11,993 nucleotides of DNA from DATDYW01 sp044375695 (GTDB taxonomy: Bacteria > Patescibacteriota > Minisyncoccia > Phycocordibacterales > JAACPR01), in contig JBILMG010000026.1 of assembly GCA_044375695.1 (NCBI GenBank), forward strand, positions 1-11,993. The letters are read 5' to 3'. Both the position numbers and the translations under genes were made by a program. Below the pieces are notes generated by a model. It saw only the letters and a list, made by a program, of their open reading frames with translations. It searched no databases and was not told the DNA's origin. Shown one piece after another: positions 1 to 6,204 of the stretch (positions are counted from its first letter, which is position 1; each line of letters starts with the position of its first letter).

Positions 1-203
1 GCGAGTCGGTAGTGCCCGCACCAGTCGAGGTCGCACAGCTCGGGCTGCGCGTCTGGAATCGTCTGGCAGGCCTGCTCGGCGGTCGGGAGATCTTTGTACG
101 CCCGTTCGCGGCAGTGCTCGCAGCGGTGAGATTTACGAAATATTTTTGGGGGAGCGGGCGGTTCGCCGTTCCCCAGGGCAAGGAAGCTCTTGAGGGTGCT
201 CAT
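1..203 (-). CDS. Small Cys/His-rich (zinc-ribbon-like) protein, partial
   Basis: The minus-strand frame opens at ATG 203-201 and runs off the left edge, giving 67 visible residues. The N-terminal ~25 residues are Pro/Gly-rich and probably flexible. Then come C28-x2-C31 (CEHC) and, after a helical-looking stretch with TAEQA, C57-x4-C62-x-H64 (CDLDWCGHYR). This layout resembles small bacterial zinc-ribbon proteins that have CxxC, a basic 'RAY' segment and a final Cys/His pair near a W/H-rich end. Zn binding is therefore likely, but the biological role is unknown. The start is supported by a promoter (TTGACA, 18-bp spacer, TAGTAC) lying just upstream, so the message would have only a few leader bases. 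A plus-strand frame across 12-293 looks like its shadow. Confidence that it is coding is good; the zinc call is inference. Confidence 0.65.
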   Translation of the reverse strand, partial: MSTLKSFLALGNGEPPAPPKIFRKSHRCEHCRERAYKDLPTAEQACQTIPDAQPELCDLDWCGHYRL

Positions 204-212
204 TTCCGGCAA

Positions 213-242
213 GTACTAGCAGCGGGGCACCGTGGGTGTCAA
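213..242 (-). promoter_or_regulatory. Promoter for the minus-strand Cys/His-rich gene
   Basis: On the minus strand there is TTGACA (242-237), an 18-base spacer, and TAGTAC (218-213). Only 9 bases separate the -10 box from ATG 203, so transcription should start about 0-4 bases before the start codon. This predicts a nearly leaderless mRNA. Confidence 0.6.
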
Positions 243-267
243 AAGAGCCTTTGCCGGTGGGGGAGCG

Positions 268-296
268 TTGGCGCAACGGCTTTCTTCGTGTAGATT
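268..296 (+). promoter_or_regulatory. Promoter for tRNA-His
   Basis: TTGGCG (268-273), a 17-base spacer and TAGATT (291-296) place transcription start near 303, about 15 bases before the mature tRNA. It is back-to-back with the minus-strand promoter at 213-242. Confidence 0.5.
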
Positions 297-317
297 CCTC
301 GCGAATGTTCCCGATAT

Positions 318-390
318 GGTGCCTATGGTGTAATGGTTAACACTCGAGCTTGTGGAGCTTGCGATTCGGGTTCAATTCCCGATAGGCACC
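318..390 (+). tRNA. tRNA-His (anticodon GTG)
   Basis: A complete cloverleaf can be drawn by hand. The acceptor stem 319-325 pairs with 383-389 over 7 bp. The D stem is GTGT/ACAC (328-331/340-343). The anticodon stem is 345-349/357-361 with loop 350-356 and anticodon GTG at 352-354. The T stem is 366-370/378-382 with loop TTCAATT. Base G318 precedes the acceptor and faces discriminator C390, which is the encoded G-1:C73 pair diagnostic of bacterial tRNA-His. The next bases are CAT, so the CCA end is not encoded and must be added by a nucleotidyltransferase. No intron is present. The gene is closed by a strong terminator 18 bases downstream. Confidence 0.97.
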
Positions 391-407
391 CATACGACTT
401 TTCTTCT

Positions 408-435
408 AGAAAACGCCGCAACCGCGGCGTTTTCT
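408..435 (+). terminator. Terminator after tRNA-His
   Basis: A 12-bp perfect stem (408-419 with 424-435; core AACGCCGC/GCGGCGTT) surrounds a 4-base loop. The T-rich 3' arm (TTTT at 430-433) acts as the tail. The A-rich 5' arm makes it potentially bidirectional. Confidence 0.8.
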
Positions 436-444
436 GGCTCTGAC

Positions 445-473
445 CCTTATTATTGACTTAGTCAATAATAAGG
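445..473 (+). promoter_or_regulatory. Palindromic operator-like element over the -35 box
   Basis: A perfect 14-bp inverted repeat surrounds one central base (T459): arms 445-458 and 460-473, core TTGACT-T-AGTCAA. It is AT-rich with no T-run after it, so it does not look like a terminator. The -35 hexamer TTGACT (453-458) lies inside the left arm, so a dimeric repressor bound here would block sigma-factor contact. The cognate regulator is not visible in this window. Confidence 0.6.
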
Positions 474-481
474 TGTATAAT
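453..481 (+). promoter_or_regulatory. Consensus sigma-70 promoter for the 523 gene
   Basis: TTGACT (453-458), a 17-base spacer and TATAAT (476-481) form the best promoter in the window. Transcription start is expected near 488, giving a leader of about 35 bases rich in A and C without a Shine-Dalgarno sequence. Confidence 0.8.
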
Positions 482-522
482 GTATACGTAGAAGAACCAT
501 CAAAAATCCAATACACACACCT

Positions 523-885
523 ATGACTACCAAATCATTCCTCGGGGGCCTTGCCTTCGTTATCCTCCTGTCGCTCGGCATCTGCTTCCTCGGAGACCGC
601 GCAGACGCGGTCCGCGAGCAGCGTCAGGTCCTTGCTCAGGCAGCCGCCCCTCAGGCGACTTCGTCTGACGAGCTCGACCCGCGCTTCTACCACGAGGTGA
701 TCACCCTCTCGAACGGCGTGCGCGTCGGCAACCTCGGCTCGATGCGATACCTGCTCGACGTCAACGGTGACCGCATGTCCGGTGGCTACCACTCGATTGA
801 AATCGAGGGCGCTGGCTACATCGCGACGCTCGGTGCGAGGACGTACCGCCTGGATAGCACCGGTGCGGCCTACGAGTTCAAGTGA
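523..885 (+). CDS. Small exported/anchored protein with two WG-like repeats
   Basis: The protein has 120 residues. Residues 1-24 form a basic start plus hydrophobic segment (LGGLAFVILLSLGICFLG), a signal peptide or membrane anchor; a polar Ala/Gln-rich linker follows to about residue 50. The remainder contains two copies of a 15-residue unit, residues 68-82 and 100-114, sharing V/I-x2-LG-x3-Y-x-LD-x2-G and separated by a GGYHSIEIEG segment. That spacing recalls WG-type beta repeats (Y-hydrophobic-D-x2-G ... GGY), so the exported part is probably a short beta-repeat domain. No enzyme motif is visible. It is a single-gene unit with its own strong promoter, a palindrome over the -35 box suggesting repression, and its own terminator. 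The function is unknown. Confidence 0.85.
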   Translation: MTTKSFLGGLAFVILLSLGICFLGDRADAVREQRQVLAQAAAPQATSSDELDPRFYHEVITLSNGVRVGNLGSMRYLLDVNGDRMSGGYHSIEIEGAGYIATLGARTYRLDSTGAAYEFK

Positions 886-904
886 GCTCAAAAGACCCAC
901 GCTC

Positions 905-937
905 AAATCCGCGCGGCCCAGTGCTGCGCGGATTTTT
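905..937 (+). terminator. Terminator after the 523 gene
   Basis: Stem AAATCCGCGC (905-914) pairs with GCGCGGATTT (926-935) around an 11-base loop and runs into TTTTT (933-937). It lies about 20 bases after the stop codon. Confidence 0.85.
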
Positions 938-1039
938 ATTTCACGAAACAGTGGCGGGCGGGGTGGGGGAGAGAACCAGAATTCTCGCCTCGCATTTTCG
1001 CAAGAAACCCTGCCGCCCGCGCCGCTTCCCGCCGTGTTC

Positions 1040-1066
1040 TTGACAGATTCTTCAATAAGTAGAAAT
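1040..1066 (+). promoter_or_regulatory. Promoter for the 1079 gene
   Basis: A perfect TTGACA (1040-1045) is followed by a TAGAAAT element (1060-1066), though the spacer is short at 14 bases. The start codon at 1079 lies only 12 bases beyond, implying a very short leader. The -35 is clear; the exact -10 is uncertain. Confidence 0.5.
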
Positions 1067-1078
1067 CTTTTCCCCGAA

Positions 1079-1456
1079 ATGAACACCTACACAACAGACA
1101 CTCCTACCGTTGGGTACGCGCTGATCGCGGTCCTCGTCATCGTTGCCTTTGTCGCTCTGGCGCTTGTCGCCCGATTCTTCTCCCTGCGGTCTCGCGCGGC
1201 TCGACAAGACAAAGCACTCGTCGAGGCGAAGAGGCTGCTTTCCTTGGCGTCGCGCCCGGCTGGTAATTTCGCCTCATCGAGGCACCGGAGCGGTGATTTG
1301 CACGAGTACCGGACCTTCGTTCTCGTGAGGGGGCGAAGAGATCTCATTGGCGCGCTCTGGCACCTCAAGGACCCGGCTGCTCGGCGGGCGTTGCCCGAAG
1401 ACGACCCAGACCGGAAAATTGCTGATCTCGTTTTCGGCGACGAGACCGTGCCGTAA
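1079..1456 (+). CDS. Small single-TM protein of unknown function
   Basis: The protein has 125 residues. The open frame extends further upstream, to 767, but that part overlaps the 523 gene, a terminator and a promoter, so ATG 1079 just after TTGACA 1040-1045 is the sensible start. Residues 12-33 form one hydrophobic helix (GYALIAVLVIVAFVALALVA), followed by a strongly basic juxtamembrane stretch (RFFSLRSRAARQDK) that should keep the rest cytoplasmic. The soluble part, residues about 45-125, has a helical start, a region with HEYRTFVLVRGRRDLIGALWHL, and an acidic tail (PEDDPDRKIADLVFGDE). I recognise no family. It is monocistronic, with its own promoter and terminator. Confidence 0.75.
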   Translation: MNTYTTDTPTVGYALIAVLVIVAFVALALVARFFSLRSRAARQDKALVEAKRLLSLASRPAGNFASSRHRSGDLHEYRTFVLVRGRRDLIGALWHLKDPAARRALPEDDPDRKIADLVFGDETVP

Positions 1457-1480
1457 CGAATGGTTCTGACTTAATCTGCC

Positions 1481-1516
1481 GCGCCGCCCCTCACCCGGGC
1501 GGCGCTTTTCTTTTCC
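1481..1516 (+). terminator. Terminator after the 1079 gene
   Basis: A perfect 9-bp stem GCGCCGCCC/GGGCGGCGC (1481-1489/1497-1505) with a 7-base loop is followed by TTTTCTTTTCC. Confidence 0.9.
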
Positions 1517-1536
1517 TTCGGCTAGGGCCCCCAACA

Positions 1537-1564
1537 TTGACAAAAACCCCAAAAACTATAGAAA
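1537..1564 (+). promoter_or_regulatory. Promoter for the glycosyltransferase operon
   Basis: TTGACA (1537-1542), a 16-base spacer and TAGAAA (1559-1564) are seen; an overlapping TATAGA at 1557-1562 would have a 14-base spacer. Start is expected near 1571, leaving a leader of about 14 bases before ATG 1585 without a Shine-Dalgarno sequence. Confidence 0.55.
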
Positions 1565-1584
1565 TAATTTAAGTTTCCTTACAA

Positions 1585-3807
1585 ATGAATACCAATACCA
1601 CTATCGACCAATTACTCGTCCCGAACGAACCTGTCAGCCAGCCGCCCCTCATATCTTTTGAGGGCGGCAGCGAAATCACCGTCGCCGTGGCGACCCTCGC
1701 CCTCGGCGGGGCGGAGCGCGTGGTCCTCGATTGGGCCGCGCGTATCCACCCGCGCTGGCGCGTGCACCTGGTGGTGCTGCGCGACCAGAAGAAGGGAGCC
1801 GAATGGCCCGTGCCTGAATTCGTGCGCCTCACCCGCCTCGGCGGCGTGGACGTCATCGATCGGCTGCGGGAAATCGGCCGCGAGGTTGCCGCCTCTGGAA
1901 TCCCGACCTGCCTGTGCCACCTGCTGCGGGAAGAGGAGCGCAACGCGCTCTCCTCGGCCGGCGCCTTTACGGTGCCGGTGCTGCACAACGCGGCGCAAGG
2001 CTGGGTTGAGCCGTCGGCAGGACTCGCCGGCGAGCGCCGCGTCATCGCGGTGTCTCAGGCCGCCGCCGACGATTTGGTCGCGAGCGGCTGGGAAGGGGAG
2101 GTGTCCGTTATTCGGCACATCCCGCGCCCGCGAAAGTTTTCCCCGAACGCCCGCGAAGATTTTCGCCGCGCGTGGGGCATACCCGCCGGCGCGACCCTCA
2201 TCGGCATGGTCGGCGCGGTGAAGCCGCAGAAGAACTACGGATTCGCGCTCGAGGTCTTTGAGGCCATCCGCGCTAAGCGCGACTGCCACCTGGTTATCGT
2301 CGGCGGGCCAATCGGCCGCCACGGCAAGCAGACCGCGCAGGAGCTCTACGCCAAAGTCTGCGAGATGGGCCTGCGGGATCGCGTCGCGCTGCCCGGCTTC
2401 GTGCCGGACGCCGCGCGCTGCCTGCCGGCCTTCGACCTCGTGCTCAACACGAGCCGCTACGAAGGGTTCAGCATCGCCACCGCCGAAGCGCTCATGGCCG
2501 GGAAGCCGGTCATCGCGAGCCGCGTCGGCGGCCAAGGCGAAATGCCGCACCCGGCGCTCTCGCTGATCGAAGCCGACGCTCCCGCGGAAACGTGGGCCTC
2601 GTCGGTCGTTGCCGCGCTCGGTTCACCGGTGCCGCAAGACCTGTCCTGGGGCAAAGAGAAAACTTTTCGCCTCTGGACGCTCGCGAGCCTGGCCCGACCC
2701 TTCGTGCCGTCCCCGTCGACCCTGTTCGTGACGGCGAACCTCAACGCGGGCGGCGCGCAGCGCTCCCTCGTGAACCTGTCGCAGGCGCTCTCGCCGCGCG
2801 ATTCGTTCGAGGTGGCCGTCTGCGGCATCTCGACGTCTGGCCGCTTCGCGGAAGACCTCGCGCGCTCCGGCGCCTCTGTCTACCGGACCGCAGAAACGCG
2901 GGACCCGTTCGACCACGCCGAGGCGATCGTGCGTCGCGTGTGCGAAGCCCGAATCGGCTCCGTCTGCTTCTGGAACGTCGATCCAAAGGTGAAGCTGCTC
3001 GTCGGCTGGGCGCTCGGGTTTACCCGCGCGCGCCTCGTCGACGTCAGCCCCGGCGATAACTCGTTCTCGGAGCTCGGCGGCGTGGCGCAGTTCCAGCTGG
3101 CCGTAGGAATCGATTCCGAGGCGCTGTACCGGCGGCTCGACGCGCTCGTGCTCAAGTACGGCGGGCAGCCGCCCAAAGGGTGCGAGCGGAAGACCAAGTT
3201 CATCCCGAACGGGGTGCCGGTCCCCGCAGTCAGAAAGCGCGCCTACGCGCTCTCCGGTCCGCCTCGGGTCGCGATTAACGGCCGTATCGTGCCTACCAAG
3301 TTTGTCCTCGAAATCATCGCCGCCATGCGTCACGTGTGGCAGACGATTCCCGAGGCCGAGCTGCACGTCTTCGGCGCCGCCGAACCGCGCTGGCGTGAGT
3401 ACGCCGAGCAGGTGCTCGCGGCCGCGGGGGAGGACGCCGGGAAGAGGATTCTCTTCCGCGGGCCGAACTTCGAAGCCGCTACCCCGTTCACCGACTACGA
3501 CGCCTACGTCGTCGCGGGCAAAGACCAAGGGTGCCCGAACGCGCTCCTCGAGGCTATGGCTGCCGGCTTGCCGGTGGTTGCCTTCGGAGACGGCGGCACC
3601 GCCGAGCAGGTTAAGGACGGGCAGACCGGGCTACTCGTGCCGGACTGCTCGCCCGAAATCTTCGGCGGCGCCATCGCCAAAATTCTGGCCGACCGCGCGC
3701 TCGCCGAAAGGCTCGGGCGCGACGGGCAACGGCACGTCACCGCCGCGTTCTCGATGCGGCGAATGGCGGACAATTACCGCGATATCTTCGAAGGGCTCGC
3801 GGCGTGA
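1585..3807 (+). CDS. Tandem two-domain GT4-family glycosyltransferase
   Basis: The protein has 740 residues, about twice a normal GT4 enzyme, and contains two GT-B glycosyltransferase units in one chain. Unit 1 (about 30-345) starts with GGAERVVLDWA (41-51), has the donor-side basic pair in GAVKPQKN (K213, K216) and a full EX7E motif, E293-GFSIATA-E301, in RYEGFSIATAEALMAGKPVI. Unit 2 (about 378-740) starts with the parallel GGAQRSLVNLS (389-399), has FIPNGV (539-544), NGRIVPTK (R567, K572) and PNALLEAMAAGLPVVAFGDG near 651, but the first Glu of EX7E is Gln (Q648-x7-E656). The family transfers sugars from nucleotide-sugar donors, typically onto cell-surface glycans. No TM helix is seen, so it should be cytoplasmic or peripheral. 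Two active sites could add two sugars in series, or unit 2 may be weakened. It is probably co-transcribed with the 3840 gene, 32 bases downstream. Confidence 0.9.
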   Translation: MNTNTTIDQLLVPNEPVSQPPLISFEGGSEITVAVATLALGGAERVVLDWAARIHPRWRVHLVVLRDQKKGAEWPVPEFVRLTRLGGVDVIDRLREIGREVAASGIPTCLCHLLREEERNALSSAGAFTVPVLHNAAQGWVEPSAGLAGERRVIAVSQAAADDLVASGWEGEVSVIRHIPRPRKFSPNAREDFRRAWGIPAGATLIGMVGAVKPQKNYGFALEVFEAIRAKRDCHLVIVGGPIGRHGKQTAQELYAKVCEMGLRDRVALPGFVPDAARCLPAFDLVLNTSRYEGFSIATAEALMAGKPVIASRVGGQGEMPHPALSLIEADAPAETWASSVVAALGSPVPQDLSWGKEKTFRLWTLASLARPFVPSPSTLFVTANLNAGGAQRSLVNLSQALSPRDSFEVAVCGISTSGRFAEDLARSGASVYRTAETRDPFDHAEAIVRRVCEARIGSVCFWNVDPKVKLLVGWALGFTRARLVDVSPGDNSFSELGGVAQFQLAVGIDSEALYRRLDALVLKYGGQPPKGCERKTKFIPNGVPVPAVRKRAYALSGPPRVAINGRIVPTKFVLEIIAAMRHVWQTIPEAELHVFGAAEPRWREYAEQVLAAAGEDAGKRILFRGPNFEAATPFTDYDAYVVAGKDQGCPNALLEAMAAGLPVVAFGDGGTAEQVKDGQTGLLVPDCSPEIFGGAIAKILADRALAERLGRDGQRHVTAAFSMRRMADNYRDIFEGLAA

Positions 3808-3839
3808 AGATACGAAAACCAAACAAAAAATAGAAAATA

Positions 3840-4718
3840 ATGAAGCAATTACTCCTCAGGGTTAGCGCGGACCGTTCCACGCTCGGCATTCTCTCGATCG
3901 GTTCCGGCAGCTGGAGCGTGGCCGCGTCCGCTATGTCGGACCCCGCGTCCAACCTGCCCGATCCGGCCGTTGGCCGCTACCGACTCATCCGCTCCACGGA
4001 AATCCCGGAAGCCTTCGAAGAGGCGCGTCGCGCCTACGGCGAGAAGATGCTCTTCTTCCAGGTCGACCAAACGGTCATTCCGCTCCACGCGGGCGATCTG
4101 GCCGGAAGCGGCAAGCTCTTGCCGACCGATGGCGGGATTCGCCTCTCGGGCGAAGACTTCCGAAAGCTGATTGAGCAAATCGGCGACGATGCCGACGTGC
4201 GCCTCGAGATTCTGGAAACGAAAGAAATCGAGGCGGTGTCGGCGGCCGCGGGGGAGAGGGTTAAGGTTAGCCGTCAGCCGGCGCCGCGCCCGATCCGTCG
4301 GGCTTCCTCTTCGCCGTCGCTTCTCGCCTCGTCGGTACCTACCCATCACCACCACACGTCGTTCGGCGACGATATCTGGTTCTGGTACTGGATGTTCTCC
4401 GACAGCGGCAATCACCACCACCACGACTACCCGCCGGCCGATACCCACCAGGAGATTCCCGCAGAAGTCCGTACGGATGGTTACGGGGAAGACCCGCCGG
4501 CAGAAAAAGCCGAGGCGCTCGCTCCGGACACTTTGCCGGTGGTCTCGCCAGACTTCCTGCCGGTCGAAGAGGTTCAGCCGCCACAAGAAGGCTCGCCGGG
4601 TGACCGGGCGGAAGCTCCGCCAGAAGGCGAAGCCGCCGATGCCTCTACGGCGGAAGCTCCAACCGAGGACGGTGCCTCTGATGCCTCCGGCGACGATTCG
4701 TCGGGCACCAGCTACTAG
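3840..4718 (+). CDS. Protein of unknown function with His clusters and an acidic disordered tail
   Basis: The protein has 292 residues and I recognise no family. Residues 1-130 look folded, with alternating beta strands and helices (MKQLLLRVS, GRYRLIRS, KMLFFQVDQTVIPLHAGDL, SGEDFRKLIEQI, VRLEILETKEI). Residues 140-165 are basic and Ser-rich. Residues 166-196 are striking: HHHH (169-172), then an aromatic block DDIWFWYWMF (177-186), then HHHH (192-195), a plausible metal-binding hairpin or membrane-interacting patch. From 197 to the end the chain is Pro/Glu/Asp/Ala-rich low complexity (repeated AEAP/ASDAS/EAPPEGEA), almost certainly disordered. There is no clear signal peptide. The start follows the glycosyltransferase stop by 32 A-rich bases without a terminator, so the two form an operon ending in the terminator at 4740. 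A link to glycan work is inferred only from context. Confidence 0.8.
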   Translation: MKQLLLRVSADRSTLGILSIGSGSWSVAASAMSDPASNLPDPAVGRYRLIRSTEIPEAFEEARRAYGEKMLFFQVDQTVIPLHAGDLAGSGKLLPTDGGIRLSGEDFRKLIEQIGDDADVRLEILETKEIEAVSAAAGERVKVSRQPAPRPIRRASSSPSLLASSVPTHHHHTSFGDDIWFWYWMFSDSGNHHHHDYPPADTHQEIPAEVRTDGYGEDPPAEKAEALAPDTLPVVSPDFLPVEEVQPPQEGSPGDRAEAPPEGEAADASTAEAPTEDGASDASGDDSSGTSY

Positions 4719-4739
4719 GCGCATTCCCACCTCAAAACA

Positions 4740-4775
4740 GTGCCCAGCTCTCGAGAGCTGGGCACCTTTCTTTTT
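4740..4775 (+). terminator. Perfect-palindrome terminator of the GT operon
   Basis: GTGCCCAGCTCTC and its exact complement GAGAGCTGGGCAC form a 26-base palindrome (4740-4765), foldable as an 11-bp stem with TCGA loop, followed by CTTTCTTTTT. It is one of the strongest intrinsic terminators in the window. Confidence 0.95.
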
Positions 4776-4797
4776 AGCCTCGGTTAAGAGGGGTAAC

Positions 4798-4828
4798 TGG
4801 ACTTTTAACAAATATTACGTAGTTTAAT
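4798..4828 (+). promoter_or_regulatory. Possible weak promoter for the 4904 gene
   Basis: The AT-rich gap after the 4740 terminator holds TGGACT (4798-4803) and TTTAAT (4823-4828) at 19 bases; TTAACA (4805-4810) is an alternative -35. Boxes are poor matches. If correct, transcription begins near 4835, at the base of the hairpin 4835-4859. Confidence 0.3.
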
Positions 4829-4834
4829 TTTAGT

Positions 4835-4859
4835 AGCCCGGCCGCCGTTCGGCTGGGTT
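4835..4859 (+). other. Leader hairpin upstream of the membrane-protein gene
   Basis: AGCCCGGCCG (4835-4844) pairs with CGGCTGGGTT (4850-4859), including two G-T pairs, around CCGTT, followed by only TTTCTC overlap. It may be a backup or attenuating terminator, or a stabilising 5' hairpin if transcription starts at its base. The remaining leader (4866-4903) is A/C-rich and unstructured. Confidence 0.4.
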
Positions 4860-4903
4860 TCTCGTTCCCCGAAAACCAAACAAACCAAAAAACTTAATAC
4901 CGC

Positions 4904-6100
4904 ATGATCAAGAAAATTCTAGCGGCCGCCTTCCTTGTGGCCGCCACCGTAACGACGTTCGCCGGAGAGGCAAAACCTCAGCCGGACCTCGCGCCGATGA
5001 AGCACGCCGTGGCTGCGCTCGATGAGTGCGCCGCCAAAGGCATCATCACCGACGCCCAGGCAAGGCAGGGGACAGACCTCTACCTCGCCCGCGCCAAAGA
5101 GGCCGCCGGCCGCGACGTGACCATCATCGACCTGGCAAAGTTCGTCGCTTCAGCTGCCCCGCAGCCAGAAGCCAAGCTCACCGCGCTGCAAAAGTTCGCG
5201 GGCCTTGTTACCTTCGTGAACGTTGCGTGGTGCTTCGCCATTATTGTCACGGTCGCCTGCTTCGCCTACCTGGCGCGCGATCTGATCATCTCGCTGATGA
5301 CAGTCTTCGCGCTGCTGGCGTCCTTGCCGCTGATCGTCTACGAGGTGATCTGCTACCTCGGGAGCGCCGCCGTCGTCTTTTACGCGACGCGCCTCGGCCC
5401 CGAGACCGCGCCCTACGTGGCGCTCACCGGCTGCCTGCTCTTCGCGGCGGCCTTGGGCCTCACGTTCCGCGAGCGCGGCTTCCCGAAAATCGAGGCGGCC
5501 TCGTTCCTCCTGGCAATCGCCTGGGGCGCGGTGGCCGTTAAGTTCGATAGTCAGCTCATCGGCTTCTTCTCGGTTATCGCCCTCATGTCGGGCCTCGGCT
5601 TCTCGGCGGCTTCGACGCCGCTGTGCTACGCCATCGGCTTCCGCGATCGAGATGCCATCGGCCGCGCCACGTCGGCCAGCTTCATGATTCTCGCCGCGTA
5701 CGTCACGGCTCACATCTACGGACAGTCGAATCCGATTGCCAAAATATTCGAACCGGGGGCGCTCTTCATGGGCACCTTCGTCGGCTACATCGGCGTTCTG
5801 ATTTCCTCGTCTCGTTTCTACTGCGAGGCGAGCGACAATTCCTACGCTCTCCGGCAGTTCTTCGCGGTGGCGCTCGGCGTGGCCGCGCTCTACTTCGGAT
5901 CGGTCTGGCAGATCTCCGAGCTGCAGAAGATTGGAGGCACGTTCTTCGCGCTGTACATCATCGAGAAGTTCACCGACATTCCGGCTGGGAGCGCCCGCGG
6001 CTACGCGGTCATTGGCCTGGCCCTGTCGGGCGCCGTCTACTGGTTCTGCCTGGCCTTCAAGCAAAACCCTGACTTCTGGCGCGCCTACCTGGTGTTCTAG
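4904..6100 (+). CDS. Polytopic membrane protein with signal peptide, unknown function
   Basis: The protein has 398 residues. Residues 1-21 are a textbook signal peptide (MIKKILAAAFLVAATVTTFAG, cleavage likely after FAG). A soluble segment of about 75 residues follows, with helices containing ECAAKGIITDAQARQGTDLYLARA (41-64); this 'G-I-I-T-x-x-Q-A' pattern recalls the short helical domain preceding the membrane part in DUF2157-like proteins, a weak resemblance only. From about 97 there are roughly nine hydrophobic helices (about 100-122, 127-158, 169-186, 197-213, 218-244, 257-272, 285-302, 316-333, 343-353 and 364-385), with short loops rich in charged residues (FRERGFPK, FRDRDAIGR). No transporter or enzyme motif is visible. 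The gene is monocistronic between terminators. Confidence 0.85.
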   Translation: MIKKILAAAFLVAATVTTFAGEAKPQPDLAPMKHAVAALDECAAKGIITDAQARQGTDLYLARAKEAAGRDVTIIDLAKFVASAAPQPEAKLTALQKFAGLVTFVNVAWCFAIIVTVACFAYLARDLIISLMTVFALLASLPLIVYEVICYLGSAAVVFYATRLGPETAPYVALTGCLLFAAALGLTFRERGFPKIEAASFLLAIAWGAVAVKFDSQLIGFFSVIALMSGLGFSAASTPLCYAIGFRDRDAIGRATSASFMILAAYVTAHIYGQSNPIAKIFEPGALFMGTFVGYIGVLISSSRFYCEASDNSYALRQFFAVALGVAALYFGSVWQISELQKIGGTFFALYIIEKFTDIPAGSARGYAVIGLALSGAVYWFCLAFKQNPDFWRAYLVF

Positions 6101-6109
6101 TCCCTCTCC

Positions 6110-6144
6110 GGCGTCCCGTACCTCGCGGGCGCCTTTTCTTTTTC
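6110..6144 (+). terminator. Terminator after the 4904 gene
   Basis: GGCG-(T bulge)-CCCG (6110-6118) pairs with CGGGCGCC (6126-6133), then TTTTCTTTTTC. The 3' arm and tail are identical over 25 bases (6120-6144) to the terminator at 8096-8120. Confidence 0.85.
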
Positions 6145-6166
6145 CTTCCCGGCAAATTCCCGACTA

Positions 6167-6195
6167 TTGACATTTTTATATAATAATGTTTACCT
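6167..6195 (+). promoter_or_regulatory. Promoter for the NUDIX/nucleoside hydrolase-like operon
   Basis: A perfect TTGACA (6167-6172) lies in a very AT-rich stretch. At 17 bases the -10 is TTACCT (6190-6195), a modest match; a perfect TATAAT (6179-6184) is present but only 6 bases from TTGACA, so it would need another -35. Start is near 6191 or 6202. Confidence 0.5.
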
Positions 6196-6204
6196 CCCGA
6201 ACAA

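Noticed and set aside
12..293. Plus-strand 93-residue open frame
   Set aside because: It is antisense to the minus-strand Cys/His-rich gene and runs through that gene's promoter; its composition looks non-native.
445..473. Palindrome as a second terminator for tRNA-His
   Set aside because: The stem is AT-rich, has no T-run after it, and overlaps a consensus promoter; the real terminator is at 408-435.
767..1078. N-terminal extension of the 1079 gene
   Set aside because: It would overlap the 523 gene in another frame and pass through a terminator and the TTGACA promoter; translation there is Arg/Ser-rich without a fold.
535..1086. Minus-strand 183-residue open frame
   Set aside because: It is antisense to the 523 gene and crosses a terminator and a promoter; Arg-rich shadow of GC-rich coding DNA.
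4344..4425. His clusters as an engineered affinity tag or vector sequence
   Set aside because: The tetrads are internal, separated by native-looking sequence, and flanked by normal genes and terminators; no cloning sequence is seen.
5150..6064. Long minus-strand frame opposite the membrane protein
   Set aside because: It is highly charged low-complexity Arg/Glu sequence, the typical antisense image of a GC-rich membrane protein gene.
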